From the NCBI GenBank assembly GCA_948441955.1, contig CAOJQZ010000057.1, forward strand, positions 1-15,514: 15,514 nucleotides of DNA, read 5' to 3'. Positions 1 to 7,316 of the stretch are shown piece by piece. A program made the translations under genes and the position numbers. Position 1 is the stretch's first letter. Every line of letters begins with the position of its first letter. The notes beneath the pieces were generated by a model. The model did no database searches. It saw only the letters and a program-made list of their open reading frames with translations, and was not told where the DNA came from. This DNA comes from an uncultured Lachnospiraceae bacterium. Lineage in GTDB: Bacteria > Bacillota > Clostridia > Lachnospirales > Lachnospiraceae.

Positions 1-28
1 GTAAAGGTAAAAGAGGAGGTTTTATAAA

Positions 29-913
29 ATGAAGATCAGGGAAGGTTATATGCCATATCTGGGGTATAAGACTTATTATCGTATTGTCGGGGAAAGAACA
101 GGTGACAAGAAGCCTCTTGTGCTTCTTCACGGCGGCCCAGGTTCTACACACAATTATTTTGAAGTCTTAGACAGACTTGGGGAGGAAGACGGACGGGAGA
201 TTATTATGTATGATCAGATTGGCTGTGGAGAATCCTATGTGGAGAAGCGGCCGGATTTATGGAATGGGAAGACATGGATTGACGAGCTTATTGCATTGAG
301 AGAGCATCTGGACCTGAAAGAGATCCATCTTCTGGGACAGTCCTGGGGCGGTATGCTTCTTCTGGACTATGTATGTAATTATAAGCCGGAGGGGCTTAAA
401 AGCCTGATTCTTTCCAGCACGCTTCCTGCCTCATGGATGTGGGGAATCGAGCAGCATCGTATGATAAAAGAGCTTCCGCAGGATATGCAGGATGCTATTG
501 AGAAAGCCACGTCTTCCAATGATTACAGTGATCCTTTATATCAGGCGGCTGAAGCAGAGTATATGCGTCGTCATGCGTCAGGCGCCCTAACAGAGGATTC
601 GCCGGAATGTCTGAGACGTCCGGCAAAAAAGGGCAGGGAAGCTTATGTTACAGGATGGGGACCGAATGAGTATACACCCTTGGGTACTCTAAAGGATTAT
701 GATGTGACAGAGCAGCTTAAGGATATTGCAGAGCCGGCTCTTGTTATCAGCGGCGGAAATGACCTGTGTACCCCGTATATCGCGAAATATATGTATGACC
801 GAATACCAAATGCCAGATGGGAACTGTTCCGTACCTGCCGCCATATGTGCTTTGTAGAAGACAACGACAGATATATAGAGCTTATGAGGGAATGGCTGAA
901 TAAGAACGATTAG
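29..913 (+). CDS. Alpha/beta hydrolase, proline iminopeptidase-like (peptidase family S33)
   Basis: Predicted cytoplasmic serine hydrolase of the proline iminopeptidase / L-amino-acid amidase group, which removes an N-terminal proline or related residue from short peptides. Seen directly: the oxyanion-hole motif HGGPG at residues 34-38, the nucleophile elbow GQSWGG with Ser105, an acid in GGND (Asp245) and a catalytic His in CRHM (His272). The cap region between about 130 and 225 is alpha-helical in character. The length of 294 aa is normal for the family and there is no signal peptide. The ATG follows GAGGAGG with about 9 nt spacing, which fixes the start. No promoter is visible because only 28 nt precede the gene. 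It converges on the next gene. Substrate cannot be read from sequence; an amidase or other ester/amide hydrolase is possible. Confidence 0.85.
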   Translation: MKIREGYMPYLGYKTYYRIVGERTGDKKPLVLLHGGPGSTHNYFEVLDRLGEEDGREIIMYDQIGCGESYVEKRPDLWNGKTWIDELIALREHLDLKEIHLLGQSWGGMLLLDYVCNYKPEGLKSLILSSTLPASWMWGIEQHRMIKELPQDMQDAIEKATSSNDYSDPLYQAAEAEYMRRHASGALTEDSPECLRRPAKKGREAYVTGWGPNEYTPLGTLKDYDVTEQLKDIAEPALVISGGNDLCTPYIAKYMYDRIPNARWELFRTCRHMCFVEDNDRYIELMREWLNKND

Positions 914-915
914 GG

Positions 916-942
916 GACGGAGGTTTTCTAGAAACCTCCGTC
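916..942. terminator. Perfect 11-bp stem-loop between convergent genes
   Basis: Positions 916-926 and 932-942 are perfect reverse complements (GACGGAGGTTT / AAACCTCCGTC) with a 5-nt loop TCTAG. It sits just after the stop of the hydrolase gene. Its right arm and loop encode the last residues (DGGF) and stop of the opposing SDR gene. The stem is strong enough to act as a bidirectional 3' end. Neither strand has a clear U-run after the stem, so it may be an RNA 3'-end stabiliser rather than an intrinsic terminator. Confidence 0.45.
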
Positions 943-1659
943 AAATCCGATAATCTGTCCTGTCAGATAACCCGGCGCATGGGCTGTATCCCATATTATT
1001 TTTGCAGCTTCCTCCGGAGTGCCGAATCTTCCCATAGGAATTGCATTTTCTAATGCTTCACGTTCTTCTTCATTTAACTGTCCGTTCATTTCTGTATCAA
1101 TGACTCCCAATGCAAGGGCGTTTACCTGGATGTTACTTGGTGCAAGCTCCTTTGCAAGGGCCTTTGTCAGTCCGTTTACTCCGGCCTTGGAAGCGGAATA
1201 GGCAGCTTCGCAGGAAGCTCCGTAACTGCCCCACATGGAGGATACATTAATAATTCTTCCGGACTTTTCGGATATCATGGGAGGCAGCGCTTCCCTGCAA
1301 CAATAGAAAACAGAGGAAAGATTTGTCTGAATGACACGGTTCCATTCATCATCACTCATATCCATGAGAAGACCGATGTGGGATACTCCGGCATTATTAA
1401 TCAGAATATCCAGATGCGTGGAGAGGCTGTAGATCTTTTGAAACATGAGCCTTACAGCATTCGGATCCGCGGCATTGCCGGGAACAAGAGTGCAGGAGCC
1501 ATTTCCTTCTCTTTCTATCCTTCTTTTTACTTCCTCTAATTTACCGAGAGACCCACTGCAGTTTAGAAATACATGATATCCTTTTCCGGCGAAATAAAGA
1601 GCAGTGCTTCTCCCAATGCCTCTGGACGAGCCCGTAATCAAAACATGTCGCTGATTCAT
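928..1659 (-). CDS. SDR-family NAD(P)H oxidoreductase, probable EF-P 5-aminopentanone reductase (YmfI/FabG-like)
   Basis: Short-chain dehydrogenase of 243 aa, cytoplasmic. Rossmann nucleotide motif TGSSRGIG at residues 9-16, NNAG at 88-91, and the SDR tetrad Asn113, Ser141, Tyr154, Lys158 (YSASK). The stretch around SSMWGSYGASCEAAYSASKA and the ending DGGF match what I remember of the clostridial/Bacillus YmfI subgroup, which reduces the 5-aminopentanone adduct on elongation factor P, rather than typical FabG. That subgroup call is inference; generic 3-oxoacyl-ACP reductase is the alternative. The ATG is preceded by AAGGAGG (complement of 1667-1673) at good spacing. It is a single-gene unit, divergent from the RND pump gene. 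No efp or fatty-acid gene lies nearby to settle the role. Confidence 0.82.
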   Translation of the reverse strand: MNQRHVLITGSSRGIGRSTALYFAGKGYHVFLNCSGSLGKLEEVKRRIEREGNGSCTLVPGNAADPNAVRLMFQKIYSLSTHLDILINNAGVSHIGLLMDMSDDEWNRVIQTNLSSVFYCCREALPPMISEKSGRIINVSSMWGSYGASCEAAYSASKAGVNGLTKALAKELAPSNIQVNALALGVIDTEMNGQLNEEEREALENAIPMGRFGTPEEAAKIIWDTAHAPGYLTGQIIGFDGGF

Positions 1660-1679
1660 AAAAATTCCTCCTTAAGTTG

Positions 1680-1708
1680 ATTATACGTTATGCAGGCGTG
1701 AAATCCAA
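1680..1708 (-). promoter_or_regulatory. Possible promoter of the SDR gene
   Basis: On the minus strand a perfect -10 TATAAT (complement of 1680-1685) lies 17 bp from TTGGAT (complement of 1703-1708). The predicted start would leave only about 13 nt of leader with the Shine-Dalgarno at its very 5' end, which is tight. An alternative TTGAAA/TAATAC pair slightly upstream has a poor 15-bp spacer. Confidence 0.3.
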
Positions 1709-1764
1709 TAAGTATTAAAAAATTATTAAATCTTTCAATTTAGAGAGCGATTTCTAAAGGCAAG

Positions 1765-1773
1765 TGCTATGAT
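1765..1773 (+). promoter_or_regulatory. Possible extended -10 promoter of the RND pump gene
   Basis: TGCTATGAT at 1765-1773 is an extended -10 element (TGN plus TATGAT). The same nine bases form the -10 of the nrdD promoter at 9524-9532. No good -35 sits at 16-18 bp. Expected start about 1780 gives a leader of roughly 36 nt to the ATG at 1816. An overlapping TTGACG at 1773-1778 has no matching -10. Confidence 0.35.
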
Positions 1774-1815
1774 TGACGTGTTAGTCTACATAAAATAGCA
1801 GAAAAGAGGATTTGC

Positions 1816-4800
1816 ATGTTATCAAAGCTCAGCGTTAAAAAACCATATACAGTTATTGTGGGAATTGTTTTGATTATTATACTTGGCGTAGTGTCATTTA
1901 CAAACATGACGGTGGATCTGCTCCCGAGTATGAACCTTCCGTATGCACTGGTTATGACCACCTATCCGGGAGCAAGCCCGGAGGAAGTGGAGGAGGTCGT
2001 GACCAAGCCGGTGGAACAGACCATGGCAACGGTAAGTAACATTAAAAATATACAGTCAGTTTCCAGTGAGAATTCATCAACCGTTATTCTGGAATTTGAC
2101 CAGACGGCCAATATGGATTCTGTCACGATTGAGATGCGGGAGAGTCTTGACCAGATCAGCGGTTACTGGCCGGAGGGCGTGGGAAATCCGTTGATTTTGA
2201 AACTAAATCCGGATATGATGCCGGTTTTGATCACCGCGGTCAGTGCAGAAGGGGAGCATGCGTCGGATGTCAGCCGGATAATTGAAGACGAGGTAGTGCC
2301 GGAGGTGGAAAGTGTTGAGGGAGTCGCTTCGGTTACTACAACAGGAAGTATAGAAGAGACTGTGGAAATCACAATAAATGAGCAGAAGGTAACTGCACTG
2401 AGCGATGATATTAATGCAGAGATGAAAGCTAAGATAAACGAGGCGAAGGCGGCCCTCGATGAGGCAAAAGCTCAGGTAGAAAGCGGAAAGAATGCCCTTG
2501 CATCGGGAAAGGCACAGGCAGCACAGGGGCTTTCTGAGGCAGAGGCCCAGATGTCCGTAAAGGGAGAAGAGCTTAAGCAGGCCCAGCTTGAAATTACAGA
2601 AAAGATGGCGGAGCTTAATGTGTCAGAGACACAGCTTACACAGTCCCTTGCAGCCGTACAGGCAGGAAAGCAGGAGGCAGAGGCAAGACTTACAGAGCTT
2701 GAGACTGCCAAAAGCAGCTACGATGCCGCCCAGGCGGGACTTGCGGCGCTTAAGGCAAAGGAAGATGCGGGAATCGATCTCACAGATGAAGAAAAGGCTC
2801 AAAAGGCAGCTCTTGAGGGAGTGGCTGCAGAGCTTGAACCCATCGTCGAAAATTATGACGCTGCAGTACTGGTTTTAAATACAACACTCGCAGAGCTTAC
2901 AGAGCAGGAGACAGAGCTTGCGGCTGGCCAGGAGCAGCTTGCAGCCGGAAAGCAGCAGCTTGCAGACCTCCAAAAGCAGGTAAATGAAGGGGCCCTTACT
3001 CTTGCAGAGGCCAGGGGGCAGCTTGCGGCCGGTCAGCTTGAAGCAGCGGCGGGGCTGGGGGAAGCGTCCGCCCAGCTTGCGGCCGGTGAGTCTGCCCTTC
3101 AAATGCAGGAGGCCCAGATGGAACAGGCCTCTTCACAGGCAGGCGCTTCCGCAGACGTAGGCAGTATGCTCTCGGCGGATACGATTAAAACAATTCTGGC
3201 GGCGCAGAATTTCCGCATGCCTGCAGGATATGTAAATGAGGATGGTATTGACTATCTGGTACGTGTGGGAGAAAAGTTTAAAAGTATAGAGGAACTAAGA
3301 GAGCTGGTGCTTCTTGATATGGAAGGCGTAGATCCGGTAAGGCTCTCGGATGTGGCAAAGGTAGAACTGGTAAATAATGAAGACGAGACTTATGCAAGGA
3401 TAAACGGAAGACCGGGCGTGATGCTGAGTATTCAGAAGCAGACCGGGTATTCTACCGGGGACGTCAGCGATCGTGTGCTTGAGAAACTGGCTCAGGTGGA
3501 AAAGGAGCATGATGGAATCCGGGCAGTTACTTTAATGGATCAGGGAATTTATATAGACCTGATTGTAAATTCTGTGCTTCAGAATTTGCTCTATGGGGCT
3601 GTGCTTGCAATTATTATTCTGCTTGTCTTTTTGAAAAGCGTACGCTCTACCTTCGTGATTGCCTGTTCCATTCCAATCAGTATTATGGCGGCTGTTGTGG
3701 CAATGTATTTTTCGGGAATAACGCTGAATATTATATCTCTGTCCGGTCTTGCTCTGGGCGTAGGCATGTTGGTGGATAATTCTATTGTTGTAATCGAGAA
3801 CGTATACCGGATGAGAAACGAAGAAGGAGCATCGGCCTCAGAGGCTGCCATAGAGGGGGCGAAACAGGTAAGCGGCGCGATTATGGCTTCCACTCTTACA
3901 ACCGTCTGTGTATTTCTTCCGATTGTATTTACACAGGGAATCACAAGGCAGCTTTTTGTGGATATGGGGCTGACAATCGGTTATTCGCTTCTTGCAAGCC
4001 TTTTGGCGGCGCTTACCGTAGTGCCTATGATGTCGTCAGGACTTCTTAAGAAAACGTCCAAGAAGGAATCGATATTATTTATCCGCATTAAGGAAATATA
4101 TGGGAAGGTCCTTGCAAGAGCGCTTAAGCTAAAGATGGTTGTTCTTGTAGCTTCGCTTCTTCTGTTTATTGGAAGTATTATGCTTGCCGTATCCCGGGGA
4201 ACGGAGTTTATGCCGGATATGGAGAGCACGCAGATCAGCATTACCCTTGAGACAGAGGAAGGAACACCTCTTGAGGACACAGCAAAGGAGGCTGACAGCC
4301 TCATGGCGCGTCTTGAAGAGATTGAAGATATCGAGGATGTAGGAGCGTTGGTGGCAGCAGGAGATATGCTGGGAACCCAGACAGCATCCAATCAAGTGCA
4401 GTTTTATGCGATTACGGGAGAGAATCCTTCTCTGTCCAACAGTGAGCTTCAGAAAAAAATTGAGGAACTTGCCGGGGATATCAACGGAGAAGTAACAGTA
4501 AATATGTCGAATATGGATATGAGCGCCCTTGGAAGCAGCGGAGTAAATATCCGTATAAAGGGCCGGGATCTGGATAAGCTTCAGGAGCTTGCAAAGGATG
4601 TAAAGAAGCTTGTGGAAAATACGGAAGGAACACAGAATGTATCAGACGGTACAGAGGACAGCAGTGAAGAGCTTCGAGTAATCGTAGATAAGTCAAAGGC
4701 CGTCTCACGGGGGCTTACCGTCGCACAGGTTTATCAGGAGCTTTATAAAAAGCTTGCCGAACCGGGGACTGCAATGACTTTGAGTACAGATACACGGGAT

Positions 4801-5622
4801 TATGACGTTTATCTGGCAGATGATGCAAATGAAAAACTTACAAGAAATGATATCAGGGAAATGGTGCTGAATGTCAGCAGGCAGGATGGAACAATGGAGG
4901 AGGTAAGGCTTGCAGATGTAGCCGTATTTGAGGAGGGCTTAAGCCTGCAGTCTATCACCCGGAACGGGCAGAGCAGATATATGACGGTAACCGCTGAGAT
5001 TAAGGAGGGAGATAATATTGGTCTTGTCAGCAATCGGATTAAAGACGCACTAAAGAGCTATGAAGTTCCGGAAGGATATGAGATTGAGATGACCGGTGAG
5101 GATGAGACAATTAATGAGGCGATGATCGAGTTATTTAAAATGCTTGCTCTGGCGCTGGCTTTTATGTATCTGATTATGGTGGCACAATTTCAGTCCCTGC
5201 GTTCGCCCTTTATTATTATGTTTACAGTACCCCTTGCATTTACCGGAGGTCTATTTGCACTGTGGCTCAGTGATATGCCTGTCAGTGTTATTGCAATGAT
5301 TGGGTTTGTCATGCTTTCGGGTATTATTGTGAATAACGGAATTGTATTTATTGATTATACCAATCAATTGATTGAGGAAGGAAAGGGGCAAAGGGAGGCT
5401 CTTGTGGAAGCAGGAAAGACGAGACTGCGCCCGATCATCATGACGGCACTTACTACGATCCTGGGATTATCGACTATGGCGCTTGGATTTGGGATGGGCG
5501 CAGATATGGTGCAGCCTATGGCAGTTGTGACAATCGGGGGATTAATATACGGAACCATATTGACATTAATTGTTGTTCCATGTATCTTTGACTTATTCCA
5601 CAGGAGGAAAAAGCATGATTGA
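1816..5622 (+). CDS. RND-superfamily efflux permease (AcrB/SwrC-like, HAE1 type) with large coiled-coil insertion
   Basis: Proton-driven multidrug/amphiphile exporter of the cytoplasmic membrane, 1268 aa against about 1030-1050 usual. TM1 is at about residues 12-32, followed by the porter motif PGASPEEVEE. A TM block starts near 592 with GMLVDNSIVVIEN (Asp654); a second half begins near 765, and the last TM block carries GIIVNNGIVFIDY (Asn1173/1174) and ends at about 1260. Between about 199 and 445 lies an Ala/Glu/Gln/Lys-rich heptad-like segment with recurring QLAAG units, predicted to form a long coiled coil. It is inserted just ahead of the segment matching the AcrB docking region (LSADTIKTILAAQN). 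ATG 1816 follows AGAGGA at 5 nt. No HlyD-type adaptor or outer-membrane partner gene is nearby, as expected for a monoderm. Substrate unknown; SwrC-like lipopeptide export is one possibility. It overlaps the next gene by 8 nt. Confidence 0.9.
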   Translation: MLSKLSVKKPYTVIVGIVLIIILGVVSFTNMTVDLLPSMNLPYALVMTTYPGASPEEVEEVVTKPVEQTMATVSNIKNIQSVSSENSSTVILEFDQTANMDSVTIEMRESLDQISGYWPEGVGNPLILKLNPDMMPVLITAVSAEGEHASDVSRIIEDEVVPEVESVEGVASVTTTGSIEETVEITINEQKVTALSDDINAEMKAKINEAKAALDEAKAQVESGKNALASGKAQAAQGLSEAEAQMSVKGEELKQAQLEITEKMAELNVSETQLTQSLAAVQAGKQEAEARLTELETAKSSYDAAQAGLAALKAKEDAGIDLTDEEKAQKAALEGVAAELEPIVENYDAAVLVLNTTLAELTEQETELAAGQEQLAAGKQQLADLQKQVNEGALTLAEARGQLAAGQLEAAAGLGEASAQLAAGESALQMQEAQMEQASSQAGASADVGSMLSADTIKTILAAQNFRMPAGYVNEDGIDYLVRVGEKFKSIEELRELVLLDMEGVDPVRLSDVAKVELVNNEDETYARINGRPGVMLSIQKQTGYSTGDVSDRVLEKLAQVEKEHDGIRAVTLMDQGIYIDLIVNSVLQNLLYGAVLAIIILLVFLKSVRSTFVIACSIPISIMAAVVAMYFSGITLNIISLSGLALGVGMLVDNSIVVIENVYRMRNEEGASASEAAIEGAKQVSGAIMASTLTTVCVFLPIVFTQGITRQLFVDMGLTIGYSLLASLLAALTVVPMMSSGLLKKTSKKESILFIRIKEIYGKVLARALKLKMVVLVASLLLFIGSIMLAVSRGTEFMPDMESTQISITLETEEGTPLEDTAKEADSLMARLEEIEDIEDVGALVAAGDMLGTQTASNQVQFYAITGENPSLSNSELQKKIEELAGDINGEVTVNMSNMDMSALGSSGVNIRIKGRDLDKLQELAKDVKKLVENTEGTQNVSDGTEDSSEELRVIVDKSKAVSRGLTVAQVYQELYKKLAEPGTAMTLSTDTRDYDVYLADDANEKLTRNDIREMVLNVSRQDGTMEEVRLADVAVFEEGLSLQSITRNGQSRYMTVTAEIKEGDNIGLVSNRIKDALKSYEVPEGYEIEMTGEDETINEAMIELFKMLALALAFMYLIMVAQFQSLRSPFIIMFTVPLAFTGGLFALWLSDMPVSVIAMIGFVMLSGIIVNNGIVFIDYTNQLIEEGKGQREALVEAGKTRLRPIIMTALTTILGLSTMALGFGMGADMVQPMAVVTIGGLIYGTILTLIVVPCIFDLFHRRKKHD

Positions 5623-6154
5623 TAAGGCAATAGAATTTGCAACGAAAGCCCACGAAGGACAGAGGAGAAAGGGGACAGAGCGTCCATATATTGTACATCC
5701 GCTGGAGGTTGGAGACATTGTCTCCACCATGACGGATGATAAGGAGATTATAAGCGCGGCTATCCTTCATGATACCATTGAGGACTGCGAAGGCGTATCC
5801 CAGAGAGTTTTAGCACAGGAATTTTCAGAGCGTGTGGCTTATATGGTAGCCAGAGAAAGCGAGGATAAGTCCAAGACATGGATGGAGCGCAAGACGGCAA
5901 CGATAGAGCACTTAAGGAATGCGCCCTACGAGATACAGATGATAGGCCTTGCGGACAAGCTGTCTAATATGCGGGACATAGACCGTGACTATCCAGCCAT
6001 AGGGGAAAAGCTTTGGAGCAGATTCCGCATGAAGGATAAGCATGTTATCGGATGGTACTATAAGGGAGTGAGGGACGCCCTCAAGGAAGCGTTTAAAGGG
6101 GCGGAAGCGTATAAGGAATACTGCCGGCTGATTGAAAAAAATTTTGGGGAATAA
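5615..6154 (+). CDS. Small HD-domain hydrolase, putative (p)ppGpp 3'-pyrophosphohydrolase (MESH1/SpoT-HD-like)
   Basis: A 179-aa single-domain HD protein resembling the hydrolase half of Rel/SpoT, which degrades the alarmone (p)ppGpp. Seen: KAHEGQRRKG near residue 11, PYIVHP with His28, AAILHDTIED with His52-Asp53 and Glu56-Asp57, and LADKLSNMRD with Asp114 and Asn118. The spacings H28-H52, H52-E56 and D114-N118 match the Rel hydrolase residues H53-H77, H77-E81 and D144-N148 as I recall them. No synthetase, TGS or ACT domain is present. ATG 5615 is chosen because AGGAGG lies 7 nt upstream and an alternative in-frame start at 5570 sits deep inside the pump gene. The ATG lies inside the 3' end of the pump gene, implying translational coupling. 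Alarmone specificity is not provable here; another nucleotide phosphohydrolase is possible. Confidence 0.8.
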   Translation: MIDKAIEFATKAHEGQRRKGTERPYIVHPLEVGDIVSTMTDDKEIISAAILHDTIEDCEGVSQRVLAQEFSERVAYMVARESEDKSKTWMERKTATIEHLRNAPYEIQMIGLADKLSNMRDIDRDYPAIGEKLWSRFRMKDKHVIGWYYKGVRDALKEAFKGAEAYKEYCRLIEKNFGE

Positions 6155-6161
6155 ATATAAA

Positions 6162-6551
6162 TTAATTTTTTTTACACAATACAGTTTTACAGGCACTTAC
6201 AGGATACCATTCACAGTCTCCGCAGATGTCTTCCAGAATTTCAGGAGTCATTTTCTTTCGTATTTCTCGGGTAATGTCCTGATATATATAAGTTTTTTCT
6301 TCTATATGAAAATATTCAGTGACCTTCTTGTCATAGGAGGTTACTTTTTTATTGTCTTTACAAAGAGACTTATCGATCATATTCGGACAGCAGGAACAGA
6401 GATCATCCGCGGAGAAAACTATTTCCACAGGAACAAGGACATTTTTTCTGAGGGCTGCTGTAATCCGGTTCATATTTTCCACAAAGGCATTGTCATAGCC
6501 TTTTCCGCTATAGCTTTGTGTGCAGAGAAGATGATGGGGTCTTAAACGCAT
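6162..6551 (-). CDS. DUF1284 domain-containing Cys-rich protein
   Basis: A 129-aa protein opening with LRPHHLLC, the hallmark of DUF1284, followed by GKGYDNAFVENM. It contains about ten cysteines, including CSCCPN near residues 52-57 and CGDC near the C-terminus plus three further C-terminal cysteines, so a metal or Fe-S site is likely. Function is unknown for the family. Its ATG lies 10 nt inside the 3' end of bioY, so the two are probably co-transcribed and translationally coupled. The 3' end is only 7 nt from the convergent HD-hydrolase stop, with no clear terminator between them. No signal peptide or membrane segment. Confidence 0.8.
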   Translation of the reverse strand: MRLRPHHLLCTQSYSGKGYDNAFVENMNRITAALRKNVLVPVEIVFSADDLCSCCPNMIDKSLCKDNKKVTSYDKKVTEYFHIEEKTYIYQDITREIRKKMTPEILEDICGDCEWYPVSACKTVLCKKN

Positions 6552-7090
6552 ACAAACGCCCCCAGTCTTGTACGGATTTTAAACCCGATAACAGAAGCTA
6601 AGACAGCTTTTAAAACTGCAGTTGGGATAAAGGGGAGGACGCATGCGGATACAGCGGCCATAACGGTGCTGCCCATGAGAAGACAAAACATTAACACGCC
6701 GATTACATAGTTCGTAAGTGTTCCGGCAGCCAGACAGAGTATAAATCCGCTTTTTACCGGCTTAAATCGTTCTGCGCCTAATCCAATGATGTATGCCATG
6801 ACTGGAAAAGATAGGAGGAATCCCCCTGTCGGTCCGGCAAAATACTGTATTCCTCCCGTAAAACCGGCAAGCACCGGCAGCCCTGCGGCGCCTAGAAGTA
6901 TGTAAATAAAGGCAGCAGCACTTCCCCTTTTAGAACCCAGCACAATGGCAGAGAGAGTAATGGCAAAGGTCTGCATCGTCATAGGAACGCCTAAGGGCAT
7001 AGGAATAGAAATCTGCGCCATAATAGCAATAACGGCAGTACATAGAGCAACAGAACAAATATCCTGAATAGATAAATTTGATTTTGTCAT
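6542..7090 (-). CDS. bioY: Biotin transporter substrate-binding subunit BioY (ECF S component)
   Basis: Integral membrane protein of 182 aa that binds biotin; in Firmicutes it usually works with a shared ECF energising module (EcfA, EcfA', EcfT), none of which is in this window. Seen: about six hydrophobic segments, the N-terminal region ending in PMPLGVPMTMQTFAI, and the BioY signature GGIQYFAGPTGGFLLSFPV. The start at 7090 is chosen over the longer reading frame because AGGAGG lies directly upstream and the extension to 7213 would run through the promoter and operator. The stop overlaps the start of the DUF1284 gene. Regulation by the biotin repressor BirA is suggested by the upstream operator-like palindrome. 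Confidence 0.92.
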   Translation of the reverse strand: MTKSNLSIQDICSVALCTAVIAIMAQISIPMPLGVPMTMQTFAITLSAIVLGSKRGSAAAFIYILLGAAGLPVLAGFTGGIQYFAGPTGGFLLSFPVMAYIIGLGAERFKPVKSGFILCLAAGTLTNYVIGVLMFCLLMGSTVMAAVSACVLPFIPTAVLKAVLASVIGFKIRTRLGAFVCV

Positions 7091-7160
7091 GAGATCCTCC
7101 TCAGCCTTGTGGTATTTGATAAATAATATTGTACAGTTTCTGCTAAGAAGCTGCACGTTA

Positions 7161-7189
7161 AGTATATAAAATAAAGGGGAAAATGTCAA
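7161..7189 (-). promoter_or_regulatory. Strong promoter of bioY
   Basis: On the minus strand, a perfect -35 TTGACA (complement of 7184-7189) and -10 TATACT (complement of 7161-7166) are separated by exactly 17 bp. Predicted start near 7154 gives about 63 nt of leader with AGGAGG before the bioY ATG. The -35 is shared with the right half of the BirA-like operator. Confidence 0.75.
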
Positions 7190-7213
7190 CCATATAATAT
7201 AATAAGTTAACAA
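7184..7213 (-). promoter_or_regulatory. Putative BirA (biotin repressor) operator
   Basis: Minus strand reads TTGTTAACT, 13 nt of AT-only sequence, then GGTTGACA: two inverted half-sites close to the BirA half-site (TTGTTAACC / GGTTAACAA). The second half overlaps the -35 of the bioY promoter, so binding would block transcription when biotin is sufficient. The spacer is slightly shorter than the 14-16 nt I recall and two half-site bases deviate, so this is a good but imperfect match. Confidence 0.55.
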
Positions 7214-7256
7214 ATAAAAGGAGGACCCCCTATATACACAGTATTTTAAAGGAAAG

Positions 7257-7286
7257 TTGCCACAAACAAAAAAAAATGTGTATAAT
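7257..7286 (+). promoter_or_regulatory. Promoter of the DUF1848 gene
   Basis: TTGCCA at 7257-7262 and a perfect TATAAT at 7281-7286, 18 bp apart, followed by AT-rich sequence and AGGAG at 7305-7309 before the ATG at 7317. Predicted start near 7293 leaves a leader of about 24 nt. Divergent from the bioY promoter about 70 bp away. Confidence 0.65.
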
Positions 7287-7316
7287 ATTTATAATAAATA
7301 TTTTAGGAGCGTTCCA

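Noticed and set aside
1773..1801. TTGACG as a -35 for the pump gene
   Set aside because: No acceptable -10 at 16-18 bp; the TAAAAT that follows is only 12 bp away.
2472..3102. Open frames on both alternative strands within the coiled-coil part of the pump gene
   Set aside because: They arise from the repetitive Ala/Gln/Glu codons; no ribosome sites and no recognisable protein motifs.
3591..4391. Long antisense frames opposite the pump gene
   Set aside because: The sense strand encodes a continuous conserved membrane protein; the antisense products resemble nothing and lack start signals.
5570..5614. Longer HD-hydrolase frame starting at 5570
   Set aside because: It would extend 15 codons further into the pump gene without a ribosome site, while ATG 5615 has AGGAGG at ideal spacing and the family N-terminus.
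6140..6175. A/T-rich stretch between the convergent HD and DUF1284 genes, considered as a bidirectional terminator
   Set aside because: There is a T-run but no stable stem next to it.
7091..7213. Longer BioY frame starting at 7213
   Set aside because: The extension runs through the promoter and the operator-like palindrome; ATG 7090 has AGGAGG directly upstream.
7257..7316. Upstream in-frame TTG start for the DUF1848 protein, adding 20 residues
   Set aside because: The TTG is part of the -35 hexamer, the extension contains the TATAAT -10, and the ATG at 7317 has its own AGGAG and begins with the conserved ISASRRTDIP.
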